Positions 52,344-59,874 of a DNA stretch of 64,000 bases are shown here, piece after piece. Where the stretch lies: positions 1 to 64,000 of the forward strand of contig NZ_BPQP01000001.1 of assembly GCF_022179305.1 (NCBI RefSeq), in the 5' to 3' direction. The notes under the pieces are model-generated. The model did no database searches, was not told the origin of the DNA, and saw only the letters and a program-made list of their open reading frames with translations. Within the stretch, counting starts at the first letter, position 1. Every line of letters begins with the position of its first letter. Source of the DNA: Methylobacterium iners. GTDB lineage: Bacteria; Pseudomonadota; Alphaproteobacteria; Rhizobiales; Beijerinckiaceae. The translations under genes were made by a program, and so were the position numbers.

Positions 52344-52568
52344 ACTACCTTCCTCAGGCTTCAAACCCGAGGACTGGAAGACAGCCTGTGCCCCATCGCT
52401 AACCCAGCGTGCGTCCTACTCAACGAGGCTTGGTACCAGCTCAAACGAAAAACGCTGTGATGATCCTCCGGCCGCAGCTCTAAACTCGCCGTTAACCTTC
52501 ATCAGTAATTTCGGATCATTAGTGGCTTGGCGCGGGCTGTACCTGCCGCCGCTCATGGATGGCAAATT

Positions 52569-53426
52569 ATGCGGCTGATCATCGGCGCAATAATCGTCTT
52601 CGCCTGCGTCTTCGGCAGCTACGCGGCAATGGGCGGCCACCTGCATGTTCTTTGGCAGCCGTGGGAGTTTGTCATCATCCTCGGTGCAGCGATCGGTGCC
52701 TTCATCATCGCCAACACCGGGCCGGTGCTCAAGGCCGTGCCCGCCATGCTGGGCATGCTCATGAAGGGTCCAAGATATAAGCAGCAATGCTATGTCGAGC
52801 TGCTGGGGATGCAGTATTCGCTGTACAAACTCGTGAAGCAGAAGGGTTTGATGGCGCTCGAACCGCACATTGAAAATCCGAGCGAGTCGACCCTGTTCAA
52901 CGCCTTTCCGACCTTTGCGGCGAACCATCACGCGGTTGAGTTCGTCTGCGATTACATGCGCATGGTGACGATGGGCGTCGACAACCCCTACGAGATAGAA
53001 GCTCTCATGGATGCGGAACTGGAGACGCACCACCAGGAGCAGGCGCGTGTCGTTTCGTCCATGCAGGCACTCGCCGACGGTACGCCGGCGCTCGGCATCG
53101 TCGCCGCCGTGCTCGGCGTGATCAAGACGATGGGGGCGATCAAAGAGCCGCCTGAGGTGCTGGGACATCTCATCGGCGGCGCGCTTGTAGGCACCTTCTT
53201 CGGCGTCTTCATCGCCTATGGCTTTTTCGGGCCCATGGCGCAGTCGCTCAAGAGCCTCTTCGAGGCCGAATCCAAGTATTACACGTCACTCAGGGCGGGT
53301 CTCCTCGCCCACATCGCCGGCCAGCCGCCGGTGATGGCGGTAGAATTTGCCCGCAAGGCTCTGATGAGCGACGTCCGCCCGACCTTCGACGAAGTGGAGA
53401 CGGCAACCGCCGCTCTGCCCGCCTAG
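52569..53426 (+). CDS. motA: Flagellar motor stator protein MotA
   Basis: The 285-residue inner-membrane protein conducts ions with MotB and drives flagellar rotation. It starts MRLIIGAIIVFACVFGSY with four TM helices. WEFVIILGAAIGAFIIANTG lies near residue 35, and the conserved proline appears in DGTPALGIVAAVLGVIKTMG near residue 175. GGALVGTFFGVFIAYGFFGP follows near residue 205. The coding sequence and its upstream region (52430-52570) are visibly less GC-rich than the rest of the window. No other flagellar gene is near. ATG 52569 is chosen over 52527 to match family length. Confidence 0.93.
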   Translation: MRLIIGAIIVFACVFGSYAAMGGHLHVLWQPWEFVIILGAAIGAFIIANTGPVLKAVPAMLGMLMKGPRYKQQCYVELLGMQYSLYKLVKQKGLMALEPHIENPSESTLFNAFPTFAANHHAVEFVCDYMRMVTMGVDNPYEIEALMDAELETHHQEQARVVSSMQALADGTPALGIVAAVLGVIKTMGAIKEPPEVLGHLIGGALVGTFFGVFIAYGFFGPMAQSLKSLFEAESKYYTSLRAGLLAHIAGQPPVMAVEFARKALMSDVRPTFDEVETATAALPA

Positions 53427-53454
53427 ATCTGACGCAATCTCGAGCAAGGACTCG

Positions 53455-54327
53455 ATGGCTATGGCCCTCAGGCCGATCATCGTCAAAAAGGTCAAGAAGG
53501 CCGCTCACGAACACCACGGCGGGGCCTGGAAGATCGCCTATGCGGATTTCGTGACCGCCATGATGGCGTTCTTCCTGCTGATGTGGCTGATCAGCATGAC
53601 GACGCAGGAGCAGAAGAACGGTTTGGCGGAATACTTCGCGCCGGCGGCTTTGAGCCCTGCAACCAGTGGCGCTGGCGGAATGCTGTACGGCACCGCCCTG
53701 GATACTTCAGGCAACAAGTCGTCCACGCCGCGCGACGCAGCGAGGGGAGTTGCTGAGCAGGCAGACCGAGCGCGCCCGACCAGTCCGGGTCAGCCCAGCG
53801 ATTTCGATGCCAGCCGCCCGGCCGCCGGCGCGCAGGCCAACCACAGCGCCATAGCTAGCCTCCGGCAGGCAATACAGGACATGCCCGAAATTGCCGAGCT
53901 GTCGCGCAACATCCGGATCGAGCCGACCAATGAGGGCGTGAACGTCTCCCTCGTGGACGAGGACGGCAGCTCGATGTTCCCCGAAGGCTCGAGCCGGCCG
54001 AACGACCGCACCCGCCGCCTGCTGGAGCGCCTGGCGCCGGTGATCCGCAAGATGCCGAACCGCGTCGCGGTCACGGGCTACACCGCCACGCCGCGGCCCG
54101 GCACGCGCCCGCCGGCCCCGCCCTGGGAGCTCTCGGCCAACCGGGCGATCAGCGTGCGCGAGACCCTGGCGGGCAGCGGCGTCCCCGACGACCGCTTCGC
54201 CTCGGTCACCGGCAAGGCCGACACCGAGCCGATGTTTCCCGACAACCCCTACCTCGCGCCGAACCGACGGGTGACGATCACTCTGCTCAATGCGAGCCTG
54301 CCGGTACCTCCCAACCTTTTTCGCTGA
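53455..54327 (+). CDS. motB: Flagellar motor stator protein MotB
   Basis: The 290-residue protein has the MotB plug and TM helix GGAWKIAYADFVTAMMAFFLLMW (about residues 22-44; quoted in two parts: GGAWKIAYADFV and TAMMAFFLLMW). The ion-binding Asp is in YADFV. A disordered Pro/Ser/Ala linker leads to a C-terminal OmpA-like peptidoglycan-binding domain with VAVTGYTATPRPG, WELSANRAISVRETL and NRRVTITLL. It follows motA by 28 bases. A GTG/ATG choice at the N terminus (MAMALRP) is uncertain by two residues. Confidence 0.93.
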   Translation: MAMALRPIIVKKVKKAAHEHHGGAWKIAYADFVTAMMAFFLLMWLISMTTQEQKNGLAEYFAPAALSPATSGAGGMLYGTALDTSGNKSSTPRDAARGVAEQADRARPTSPGQPSDFDASRPAAGAQANHSAIASLRQAIQDMPEIAELSRNIRIEPTNEGVNVSLVDEDGSSMFPEGSSRPNDRTRRLLERLAPVIRKMPNRVAVTGYTATPRPGTRPPAPPWELSANRAISVRETLAGSGVPDDRFASVTGKADTEPMFPDNPYLAPNRRVTITLLNASLPVPPNLFR

Positions 54328-54479
54328 CGACAAGGCGCCTTAGAGTCCGTTCGAAATCGAGATCCGTGCGCGCGGCTTCTTGGGCTGTGTCGAGGGGGTG
54401 GGGTTCAGGAGGGGCTGCAGGCTGAAGCACGGATCGCTCTGGACGAGGAGCGAAGCATTGGGCGTCCGCCAAGCTTCCT

Positions 54480-54625
54480 TTGATCGGGTGCTGGTGCTCG
54501 AACTCATCGCCGGCGACATCGTCGTCATGGACAACCTCGGCAGCCACAAGTGTCCGGCCGTGCGGGTGGCGATCGAAGCCACAAGCTCCCGCCTTACAGC
54601 CCCGACTTCAATCCTCACGTTTTGC
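54480..54625 (+). pseudogene. IS630-family transposase remnant, DDE part
   Basis: A short plus-strand stretch reads GDIVVMDNLGSHKCPAVRVA, the block of IS630 DDE domains that carries the second catalytic Asp (MDNLGSHK). After a frameshift it reads PPYSPDFNP, the next IS630 motif, at about 54591-54620. The rest of the transposase is absent. It lies on the opposite strand to the HTH remnant at 51809. The flanks 54328-54479 and 54626-54765 show nothing I can identify. Confidence 0.75.
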
Positions 54626-54765
54626 GGCGGTGACGCCGGGTGAGGGCTCCAGTGCTTACAATCCCTACGTGCTTCACTCAAGATGGGATGCACCCCCAGT
54701 GCGCCTCCACTGATGATCCCGGCGTGCAGTTCAAACTGAGACCGAGGCTAAGCTGTTGAAAATCC

Positions 54766-54816
54766 GGTGGGCGGTGACGGGCTCGAACCGCCGACCCTCT
54801 CCGTGTAAAAGAGATG
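54766..54816 (-). other. tRNA-Val(TAC) 3'-half, probable attachment site beside the integrase
   Basis: On the minus strand this reads CATCTC, the anticodon loop TTTACAC (anticodon TAC), the variable loop GGGTC, a perfect T-arm and the acceptor ACCGCCC with ACC, the 3' half of a tRNA-Val. The 5' half is missing, and the last base of CCA is G. It lies about 110 bases from the stop of the integrase gene, the usual place for an att core. The bulk of 54328-54928 is otherwise non-coding. Confidence 0.75.
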
Positions 54817-54928
54817 TCCTACTCGGGCGCGCTCCCGATCCTCTTCGTGAAACCTTGGGATCGGCGGGGTTTTCCAGGGATTTTCGGGGTTCAACCCGGG
54901 GGATATCTGGGGGCGGTTGCCGTCCTGT

Positions 54929-56119
54929 TCACCGGCGCTGGCGCGAGACGCTCTCGACCACCCGGCGCAACCGCTCCGGCGAGTGGTGCCCGTAGACCGT
55001 CTCGATGACCTTCTCCGTGGTGCCCATGGCGCCGGCGATCAGGCCGAAGGGCACGCCGTCCTGGACGGCCCAGGTCGCGAAGGTGTGGCGCAGGATGTGG
55101 GGCGTGACCTCCGGCCCGAGGCCGGCCGCCTTCCGCATCGTCTTCCAGGACCGGCGCACCTGTTTGACGGGCAGGCCCTCGAACTCGATGACGTTGGTCA
55201 CGCTGTCCTTCTTCCAGCGGACCATGTGCGCCTGTAGCCGGCGCGAGAGCGGGACCGGCGTGCGCCGCTTCGAGCTTTCATCTTCGCCGGTACCGCGGCG
55301 CGCGACCATGCCGGCCCGCAGGTTGACCCATCCCCCGTCCGTGGTTGGAAGCCAGCGCAGGCTCAGGATCGCCTGGTGCCTGGTGCCGGTGTAGAGGCCG
55401 GTCAGGACGAAGCGCGCGACGTGCCGTGCCTTGTCGTAGGCCTCGCCCTCGGCATCCCGCGGGCGCCGCCAGATCTCCCGCCTCGTCCTGAAATCCGAGG
55501 CGACGTGGCGAAAGCCGAGCGCCGCCCAGAGCAGGCGCGCGGCCTCGGATCGGGTGAGCCAGCGATCGCGCGGCGGTGCCTTGTCGGGCAGCGTGACCAC
55601 CACGGGATAGAGGAGCTTGTGCTCCCGGTGCGCGAAGCCGAAGGCGGCCGAGAGCACGCCGAGCTCGCGAAGCGCCGTCTGGGTTCCGACGCGCGGCACC
55701 TCGTCGAGCGTCTTGTACCGGTAGCCGGCACCGACCTTGTAGCGGGCCTGGGGCTGAGAGGTGCGCCAGCGGACGTAGGCGCGGCAGACGTTCGGCGTGG
55801 CGTGGGCCACCATCTTGCCGTCGAAGAACTCGCAGAGGTGCGGGTTGGCGCTGGTGACGACGTCGGGCCGCTTGGTCTGCGGCGCCCGCTCCGTGGTGTA
55901 GAGCGTCAGGACGTCGAGGATGGCGACGCGAGCCGGATCACCTGTGCCGAAGTCCGGCCGGTGCTTGGCCGCGAGGTACTCTTGGAGCTGTCTTTCAGCC
56001 TGCGGGTACTCTCCATGAGAGCAGCCCGTGCTGCGTTCGGGGTGGCCGGTGTCGCGGATGTACCAGCGGTCTTCACGGCGACGGTAGTAGAGGCGGGCGC
56101 CTTTGGCTGGACGAGACAT
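54929..56119 (-). CDS. Tyrosine-type site-specific integrase
   Basis: The 396-residue phage integrase has an N-terminal arm-binding and core-binding part (about residues 1-190). The catalytic domain has TGTRHQAILSLRW (first Arg), a basic KRRTPVPLS segment, TPHILRHTFATWAVQDG (HxxR box) and KVIETVYGHHSPE with the nucleophilic Tyr. The third-box position that is often His is Gly-Thr here (AMGTTEK). Its C terminus points at the tRNA-Val fragment. Its start lies inside the excisionase-like gene, in another frame. Confidence 0.92.
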   Translation of the reverse strand: MSRPAKGARLYYRRREDRWYIRDTGHPERSTGCSHGEYPQAERQLQEYLAAKHRPDFGTGDPARVAILDVLTLYTTERAPQTKRPDVVTSANPHLCEFFDGKMVAHATPNVCRAYVRWRTSQPQARYKVGAGYRYKTLDEVPRVGTQTALRELGVLSAAFGFAHREHKLLYPVVVTLPDKAPPRDRWLTRSEAARLLWAALGFRHVASDFRTRREIWRRPRDAEGEAYDKARHVARFVLTGLYTGTRHQAILSLRWLPTTDGGWVNLRAGMVARRGTGEDESSKRRTPVPLSRRLQAHMVRWKKDSVTNVIEFEGLPVKQVRRSWKTMRKAAGLGPEVTPHILRHTFATWAVQDGVPFGLIAGAMGTTEKVIETVYGHHSPERLRRVVESVSRQRR

Positions 56120-56328
56120 GCTTTGCGCATCCGCTTGAGGTCGCCGAGGGTCGTGAACAGCTTGTTGCCGACCTTGAAGATGTCGAGGCGGCCGCGCTCG
56201 CCCTCGGCGCGCAGGCTCGCCGCCGTCACGCCGGCAGACTCGCCGAAGAACACGATGGCGGCAACGTCGAGCCGGAGTGGTTGATCGTCCGTTAACGTCG
56301 CCAGATCCGGGATGATGGGCTTAGCCAC
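55906..56328 (-). CDS. Excisionase-like small DNA-binding protein
   Basis: The 140-residue product starts at GTG with GGAGGACGCG upstream. VAKPIIPDLATLTDDQPLRL opens it, followed by VAAIVFFGESAGVTAASLRAE and FKVGNKLFTTLGDLKRM, an arrangement like winged-helix excisionases. The Ser/Thr/Arg-rich tail (residues about 85-140) overlaps the first 214 bases of int in a different frame. Function is inferred from position and fold only; the tail may be non-essential. Confidence 0.6.
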   Translation of the reverse strand: MAKPIIPDLATLTDDQPLRLDVAAIVFFGESAGVTAASLRAEGERGRLDIFKVGNKLFTTLGDLKRMRKACLVQPKAPASTTVAVKTAGTSATPATPNAARAALMESTRRLKDSSKSTSRPSTGRTSAQVIRLASPSSTS

Positions 56329-56530
56329 CCGCGTCCTCCGGCACGCTGGTCCGGCAGTCTTGCAACTCGACGAATGTTTCGCCGGGCAGGACCTCGCGCA
56401 TGGCTTCGGCCGCCTCACGGGTGCGCCACATGCAGCCGTAACGGAGCGAGCCGTCGGCCCGGCGGTAGACGTTGCGGCAGTCGCCGAGATCGGCGGGGAT
56501 GGCGCTGGTCCGACGATCCTGGTCAGACAT
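56321..56530 (-). CDS. Small hypothetical phage protein
   Basis: The 69-residue product starts at ATG with GGAGGTGCGCC upstream. It has LGDCRNVYRRADGSLRYGCM and TREAAEAMREVLPGETFVE. Four Cys are present. It overlaps the Gp37/Gp68 stop by eight bases at its start and the excisionase-like GTG by eight at its end. No family is recognised. Confidence 0.6.
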   Translation of the reverse strand: MSDQDRRTSAIPADLGDCRNVYRRADGSLRYGCMWRTREAAEAMREVLPGETFVELQDCRTSVPEDAGG

Positions 56531-57590
56531 GGCGCACCTCCGGCATGCCGTTGTGCTCGACGCCGTCGAGGAGCCGGCCCGCGGCCTTCTTGCCGACGCG
56601 GGTCACGGCGATTTCACCTTCGGCCTCGTCGGGATAGCGATCGTCAGGGACGTCGAGTCCGCCTTCGCGGTCCAAGATCATCCAGTCCGGACCTCGCATC
56701 TCGGGCGCCCAGGCGCCGTACTGCTTGAAGTGGAAGGCGACCCTGGCCGCCTCGCATTGATCACGGATCGCGCGGGCCCAAGCCGGGTGCATCGGCCGCG
56801 CACCGGGTCCGCTCTCCCCGCCGACGATGATCCAGTCGAGACGGGAGCCACGGCATGGGTCCGGCTTGACCGGCGTCATCGTCTCGATGCCGGTCAAGGC
56901 ATCCACTTCCAGCGTACCGCCGCCAAGCATCTTTAGCACAGCGCGGAAGTCGATCGGCCCGAGCAGCGGCTCGGCTGAAACGTACCGCACCGCCGCCGGC
57001 GTCGCGAGCAGGTCCGGGATGCGCTGGTCCGCTCTGCGCTGATCCTCGGCCGAGACGCCTTTCCAGACATTCGGGAGCGGCCAGCCCTCCGGGCTCTCCA
57101 TCTGCACCACGATCTGCCGGCCGCGCTCCATCTCGGCGAGCGAGCTCTTGGCAGTGATCTTCGCCATAGCCATGGCGATGCGCGCCTTGACCAGGGGGTG
57201 CGTGAGGTATTCTCGCATCCGCGCCGAGCGCTTGGTGAGGACCTGGAAGGTGTGCCAGTCGGCCAGCGCCATCACTGCGAAGACGCGGTCGATCCAGGCG
57301 TCCGGCACACCCGGCGCGAAGAGATCTCCATGGGCGCAGACGAAGATCAGGCGCGGCCGGCGCCACTGGAGCGGCTGCAGGAGCCATTCCTCATTCAGCC
57401 GGACTTGCCCGTTCCAGACCGGCCCCGCCGCAGTATCGAGGGTCAGGCCTGCGCGAGACGGATGGTTCTTGAGCCGGGTACCGGCGAGGCCCATCGCGTA
57501 GCAGTTCGTGCAGCCGGGCGAGATCACGGCACAGCCTGTGATGGGGTTCCAGGTCGCATCGGTCCATTCGATGGTGCTGGTCTCAGCCAC
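56523..57590 (-). CDS. Phage Gp37/Gp68 family protein (DUF5131)
   Basis: The 355-residue product matches DUF5131 from mycobacteriophage Gp37/Gp68. STIEWTDATWNPITGC, then SPGCTNCYAMGLAG, gives a Cys cluster (C-x7-C-x2-C) that resembles an iron-sulfur or radical-SAM-like site. FVCAHGDLFAPGVP, FQVLTKRSARM, VKGVSAEDQRRAD-like VWKGVSAEDQRRADQR, RYVSAEPLLGPIDF and IIVGGESGPGARPMHP follow. The chemistry is unknown. GTG 57590 is preferred because it overlaps the upstream stop by eight bases; an ATG at 57626 is possible. Confidence 0.82.
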   Translation of the reverse strand: MAETSTIEWTDATWNPITGCAVISPGCTNCYAMGLAGTRLKNHPSRAGLTLDTAAGPVWNGQVRLNEEWLLQPLQWRRPRLIFVCAHGDLFAPGVPDAWIDRVFAVMALADWHTFQVLTKRSARMREYLTHPLVKARIAMAMAKITAKSSLAEMERGRQIVVQMESPEGWPLPNVWKGVSAEDQRRADQRIPDLLATPAAVRYVSAEPLLGPIDFRAVLKMLGGGTLEVDALTGIETMTPVKPDPCRGSRLDWIIVGGESGPGARPMHPAWARAIRDQCEAARVAFHFKQYGAWAPEMRGPDWMILDREGGLDVPDDRYPDEAEGEIAVTRVGKKAAGRLLDGVEHNGMPEVRHV

Positions 57591-57909
57591 GGCGGGCCCC
57601 TTCCGCGTCTTGGTCTGCTGGAGCATGGGTTGCGGCTTGCCCCTCGCGCAGGCTCGCCTCGAACGCCGGCATACCGCCGCCGCCAGGACCAAAGTGCTTC
57701 TCGATGGCCTCGGGGCCGATCAGCCGGCGGGCGCGCTCCAGGTCCGCAGGATCGTCCAGGCGGAAGGTCGCCAGCGGTTTCGGACCGTCGGGGAACGCCG
57801 CGCGGTAAGCCTTCTCGGCTTCCCCTTCGCAGGCGAGGCACCCTCGGCCGTAACACCACCGGCAGTTTATGTAGCGATGCCCGTCGAACCTCACTCTGTG
57901 GTTAGCCAC
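57583..57909 (-). CDS. Hypothetical protein with a zinc-knuckle-like motif
   Basis: The 108-residue product starts at GTG with GGAGGCCCGGC upstream. INCRWCYGRGCLACEG gives a CxxC-x4-CxxC cluster near residues 15-28. The rest is charged and helical, with a Gly-rich GPGGGGM. Function unknown. It overlaps both neighbours by eight bases. Confidence 0.6.
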   Translation of the reverse strand: MANHRVRFDGHRYINCRWCYGRGCLACEGEAEKAYRAAFPDGPKPLATFRLDDPADLERARRLIGPEAIEKHFGPGGGGMPAFEASLREGQAATHAPADQDAEGARRG

Positions 57910-58207
57910 GCCGGGCCTCCTCGATGCGACTGCGGATGGACCGGGCCTTCTTCGCGAGGGCCAGGGCGTTGAGCCGGCCGGCCGGGACCGTGCGCAGCGG
58001 CGACGGCTTCCCGACGAGCACAGCCCGGGCGTCGTCCGGATAGGTCGCGATTTCGCCCTCGGTGAAGCCGGCGGCGCGGAGGTGCGCGTCGGTGCAAGCC
58101 CCCTCCGGTCCCCAGGCGTGGTCGCGCATGGTCTCGGCCATGAGCAGGATGCGCTGGCGCCGATCGGGCGCGTGGCGGGCGGCCAGGATGAGGGACGGCG
58201 CCGTCAT
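57902..58207 (-). CDS. Hypothetical phage protein
   Basis: The 101-residue product begins MTAPSLILAARHAPDRRQRI. ACTDAHLRAAGFTEGEIATY resembles an HTH-like helix pair common in phage early genes. The ATG overlaps the upstream stop (ATGA), which fixes the start. The C-terminal helix is basic. No named family is recognised. Confidence 0.6.
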   Translation of the reverse strand: MTAPSLILAARHAPDRRQRILLMAETMRDHAWGPEGACTDAHLRAAGFTEGEIATYPDDARAVLVGKPSPLRTVPAGRLNALALAKKARSIRSRIEEARRG

Positions 58208-58437
58208 AGCAAGGTGTTCTCGCTTGGCCCCACGATGCCGGCCGCCTCGCGCCGGTAGGGCATTTCGATAAGCTCCTCCTCGAAGGCCATGAGCTTCCCC
58301 AAGTCGTGCGTTTGGGGCTGAACGGTCGCAACCCAGGCGAGGACCTGGAGACCAGTGTCGGTCGTGCCCGACCACACGCGGCAGGGTGTGCCCTGCACCA
58401 GTTCGAGTTGGCCGGTTGGTTCAAGAGTGAGCTTCAT
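58204..58437 (-). CDS. Small hypothetical phage protein
   Basis: The 77-residue product starts MKLTLEPTGQLELVQGTPCR. It has a beta-rich pattern (VWSGTTDTGLQVLAWVATVQ) and no cysteine cluster. The start overlaps the upstream stop by one base (TGATG), and its stop overlaps the next start by four. Function unknown. Confidence 0.6.
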   Translation of the reverse strand: MKLTLEPTGQLELVQGTPCRVWSGTTDTGLQVLAWVATVQPQTHDLGKLMAFEEELIEMPYRREAAGIVGPSENTLL

Positions 58438-58922
58438 CACTTCGGACCTTCGATCTGCAGGAAGGGGACGAGGGGCGCGAGCTCGCCCCTTTCGTGAGCC
58501 AGGGCCATGCTCTCGCGAACGGCCTCGCCAAAGGTGACGCTCGCGCCCGGCGGCATGGTGTTGGCGAGGAACTCGTCCTCGAACACGACGATGCCGACCT
58601 CGACGGCCTCCAGCTTCGCCTTGATGACCAGGGCGAGCGCCCGCCACCTGGAGCGGCAGGCCTGCTCCCAAGCCTCGCGAGCCGCCGCCGGCGTCCGTGC
58701 CTGTCGCCGTGCCTCAGTGTGGGTGAAGGCCCGGCTCTTCGGGTCGGGCATCGTGAGCCGGAACAGGATGCGACGGCCGCGCATCGTGAAGGTGATCGCG
58801 GCCTGAGTGTCGCTCTCCATGTGCGCGAACTCAGTGGCGCCGTACCGGCGGACCGTCGTGCGCACCTCGGCGATGCTCTTGTCCGTCGATACGGACGTGT
58901 CGGCAGCGTAGCGGCGGCTCAT
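58437..58922 (-). CDS. Hypothetical phage protein
   Basis: The 161-residue product starts MSRRYAADTSVSTDKSIAEV. It contains YGATEFAHMESDTQAAITFT and RRILFRLTMPDP, then a helix-rich C-terminal part (WEQACRSRWRALALVIKAKL). Similar proteins occur in alphaproteobacterial prophages; their function is unknown to me. It overlaps both neighbours. Confidence 0.65.
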   Translation of the reverse strand: MSRRYAADTSVSTDKSIAEVRTTVRRYGATEFAHMESDTQAAITFTMRGRRILFRLTMPDPKSRAFTHTEARRQARTPAAAREAWEQACRSRWRALALVIKAKLEAVEVGIVVFEDEFLANTMPPGASVTFGEAVRESMALAHERGELAPLVPFLQIEGPK

Positions 58923-59374
58923 GTTGCACCCCCACGCGCATCGACGGCCGCCAAGGCGCGCTCCCGCATCGCCATCCGCACGCCGAGCGGCATGCGCCGC
59001 GCCTCCTCGACGCTCACGCCGGCGATCCCAACCATCTCGCCCGGTGGGCGCGGTATCTCGACATGGTGCGGCCGCCAGAGATGCAGGCAGTAGGGATGGT
59101 TGTTGATGTGGTCGGCGGCCGGAACGTGGAGCTGCATCGCGCACTCGTCGTCCCGGAAGAAAAGCTCCTTGATCCGGGACATCTCAGGCCAGTTCGGGCA
59201 GCGCTTTCGGTGCGAGACGCTGACGTGATCCCAGTCCATGAGGGCGGTGGCGATCACCCGCAGCGTCGAGCCTGTCGCCGGGCACGGCACGTCGAAGCAC
59301 CCGCCGTAGGACGTGTTCGCAGGACAACCCGGGAGCCGGATGGCGTAGGCGTCGAGGAGTCGAAGGTCCCTCAT
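58919..59374 (-). CDS. Conserved phage protein (DUF7694-like)
   Basis: The 151-residue product contains WDHVSVSHRKRCPNWPEMSR, IKELFFRDDECAMQLHVP and NNHPYCLHLWRP, a pattern very common in phage early regions and catalogued as a DUF of unknown function. The start MRDLRLLDAY overlaps the upstream stop (ATGA). Several Cys and His residues suggest possible metal binding. Confidence 0.72.
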   Translation of the reverse strand: MRDLRLLDAYAIRLPGCPANTSYGGCFDVPCPATGSTLRVIATALMDWDHVSVSHRKRCPNWPEMSRIKELFFRDDECAMQLHVPAADHINNHPYCLHLWRPHHVEIPRPPGEMVGIAGVSVEEARRMPLGVRMAMRERALAAVDARGGAT

Positions 59375-59874
59375 GCCGCCGCTCCGATGTCGAGCGCGTC
59401 GGCCGGCGCTGTCCAGGGCCAGAAGCCCTGCGCGCCCTTGGCCGCGATCGGCGGCTCGAACGGCAGGATCCCGGTCAGCGGCCAGGCGAAGTTGCAGTGC
59501 TCGGCGCGGTCGCTGTCGTTGAGGACGCCGCCAAACTCGCCGACGATCTGGTCGGCCCGGACCGGCTCGCCGAGCACCGCCGTCCCCAGGACGTGGGAGA
59601 GCGGCAGGATCCCGGGCGAGGTGTGCGCCTTCTCCAGGATCGGGATGGCGATGTCCGGCCGGAGGCACGTCGTCCAGGCCTCGTCCGAGCGGAGGCGCAC
59701 CAGGAGGTCCGCGATCTCGTCGCGCTTCACCTTGCGCGCGCCGGCATGGATGCCGATGCGCTTGCCGCGGAGGGCGCGCGGTGCGGCCCAGCCCCGGAAC
59801 TCATAGGGCTTCGCGCCGAGCACGATGAGCGTCGCCCACGGTTGCCAGATCGTGATGCAGGGAAGGTTCGGCAT
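59371..59874 (-). CDS. ASCH-domain-like protein
   Basis: The 167-residue product opens with PCITIWQPWATLIVLGAKPY then EFRGWAAP, the typical beginning of phage ASCH-domain proteins. GKRIGIHAGARKVKRDE, GTAVLGEPVRADQ and FAWPLTGILPFEPPIAAKG follow. ASCH domains are related to PUA-like RNA-binding folds, and some hydrolyse N4-acetylcytidine. The substrate here is unknown. Confidence 0.8.
   Translation of the reverse strand: MPNLPCITIWQPWATLIVLGAKPYEFRGWAAPRALRGKRIGIHAGARKVKRDEIADLLVRLRSDEAWTTCLRPDIAIPILEKAHTSPGILPLSHVLGTAVLGEPVRADQIVGEFGGVLNDSDRAEHCNFAWPLTGILPFEPPIAAKGAQGFWPWTAPADALDIGAAA

Noticed and set aside
54340-54693. 117-codon minus-strand frame and overlapping plus-strand frames
   Set aside because: They cross the IS630 DDE remnant in several frames, and none has an intact domain or ribosome binding site.
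55376-56284. 302-codon plus-strand frame opposite int and the excisionase-like gene
   Set aside because: Antisense to the integrase active-site region; composition is that of a shadow frame.
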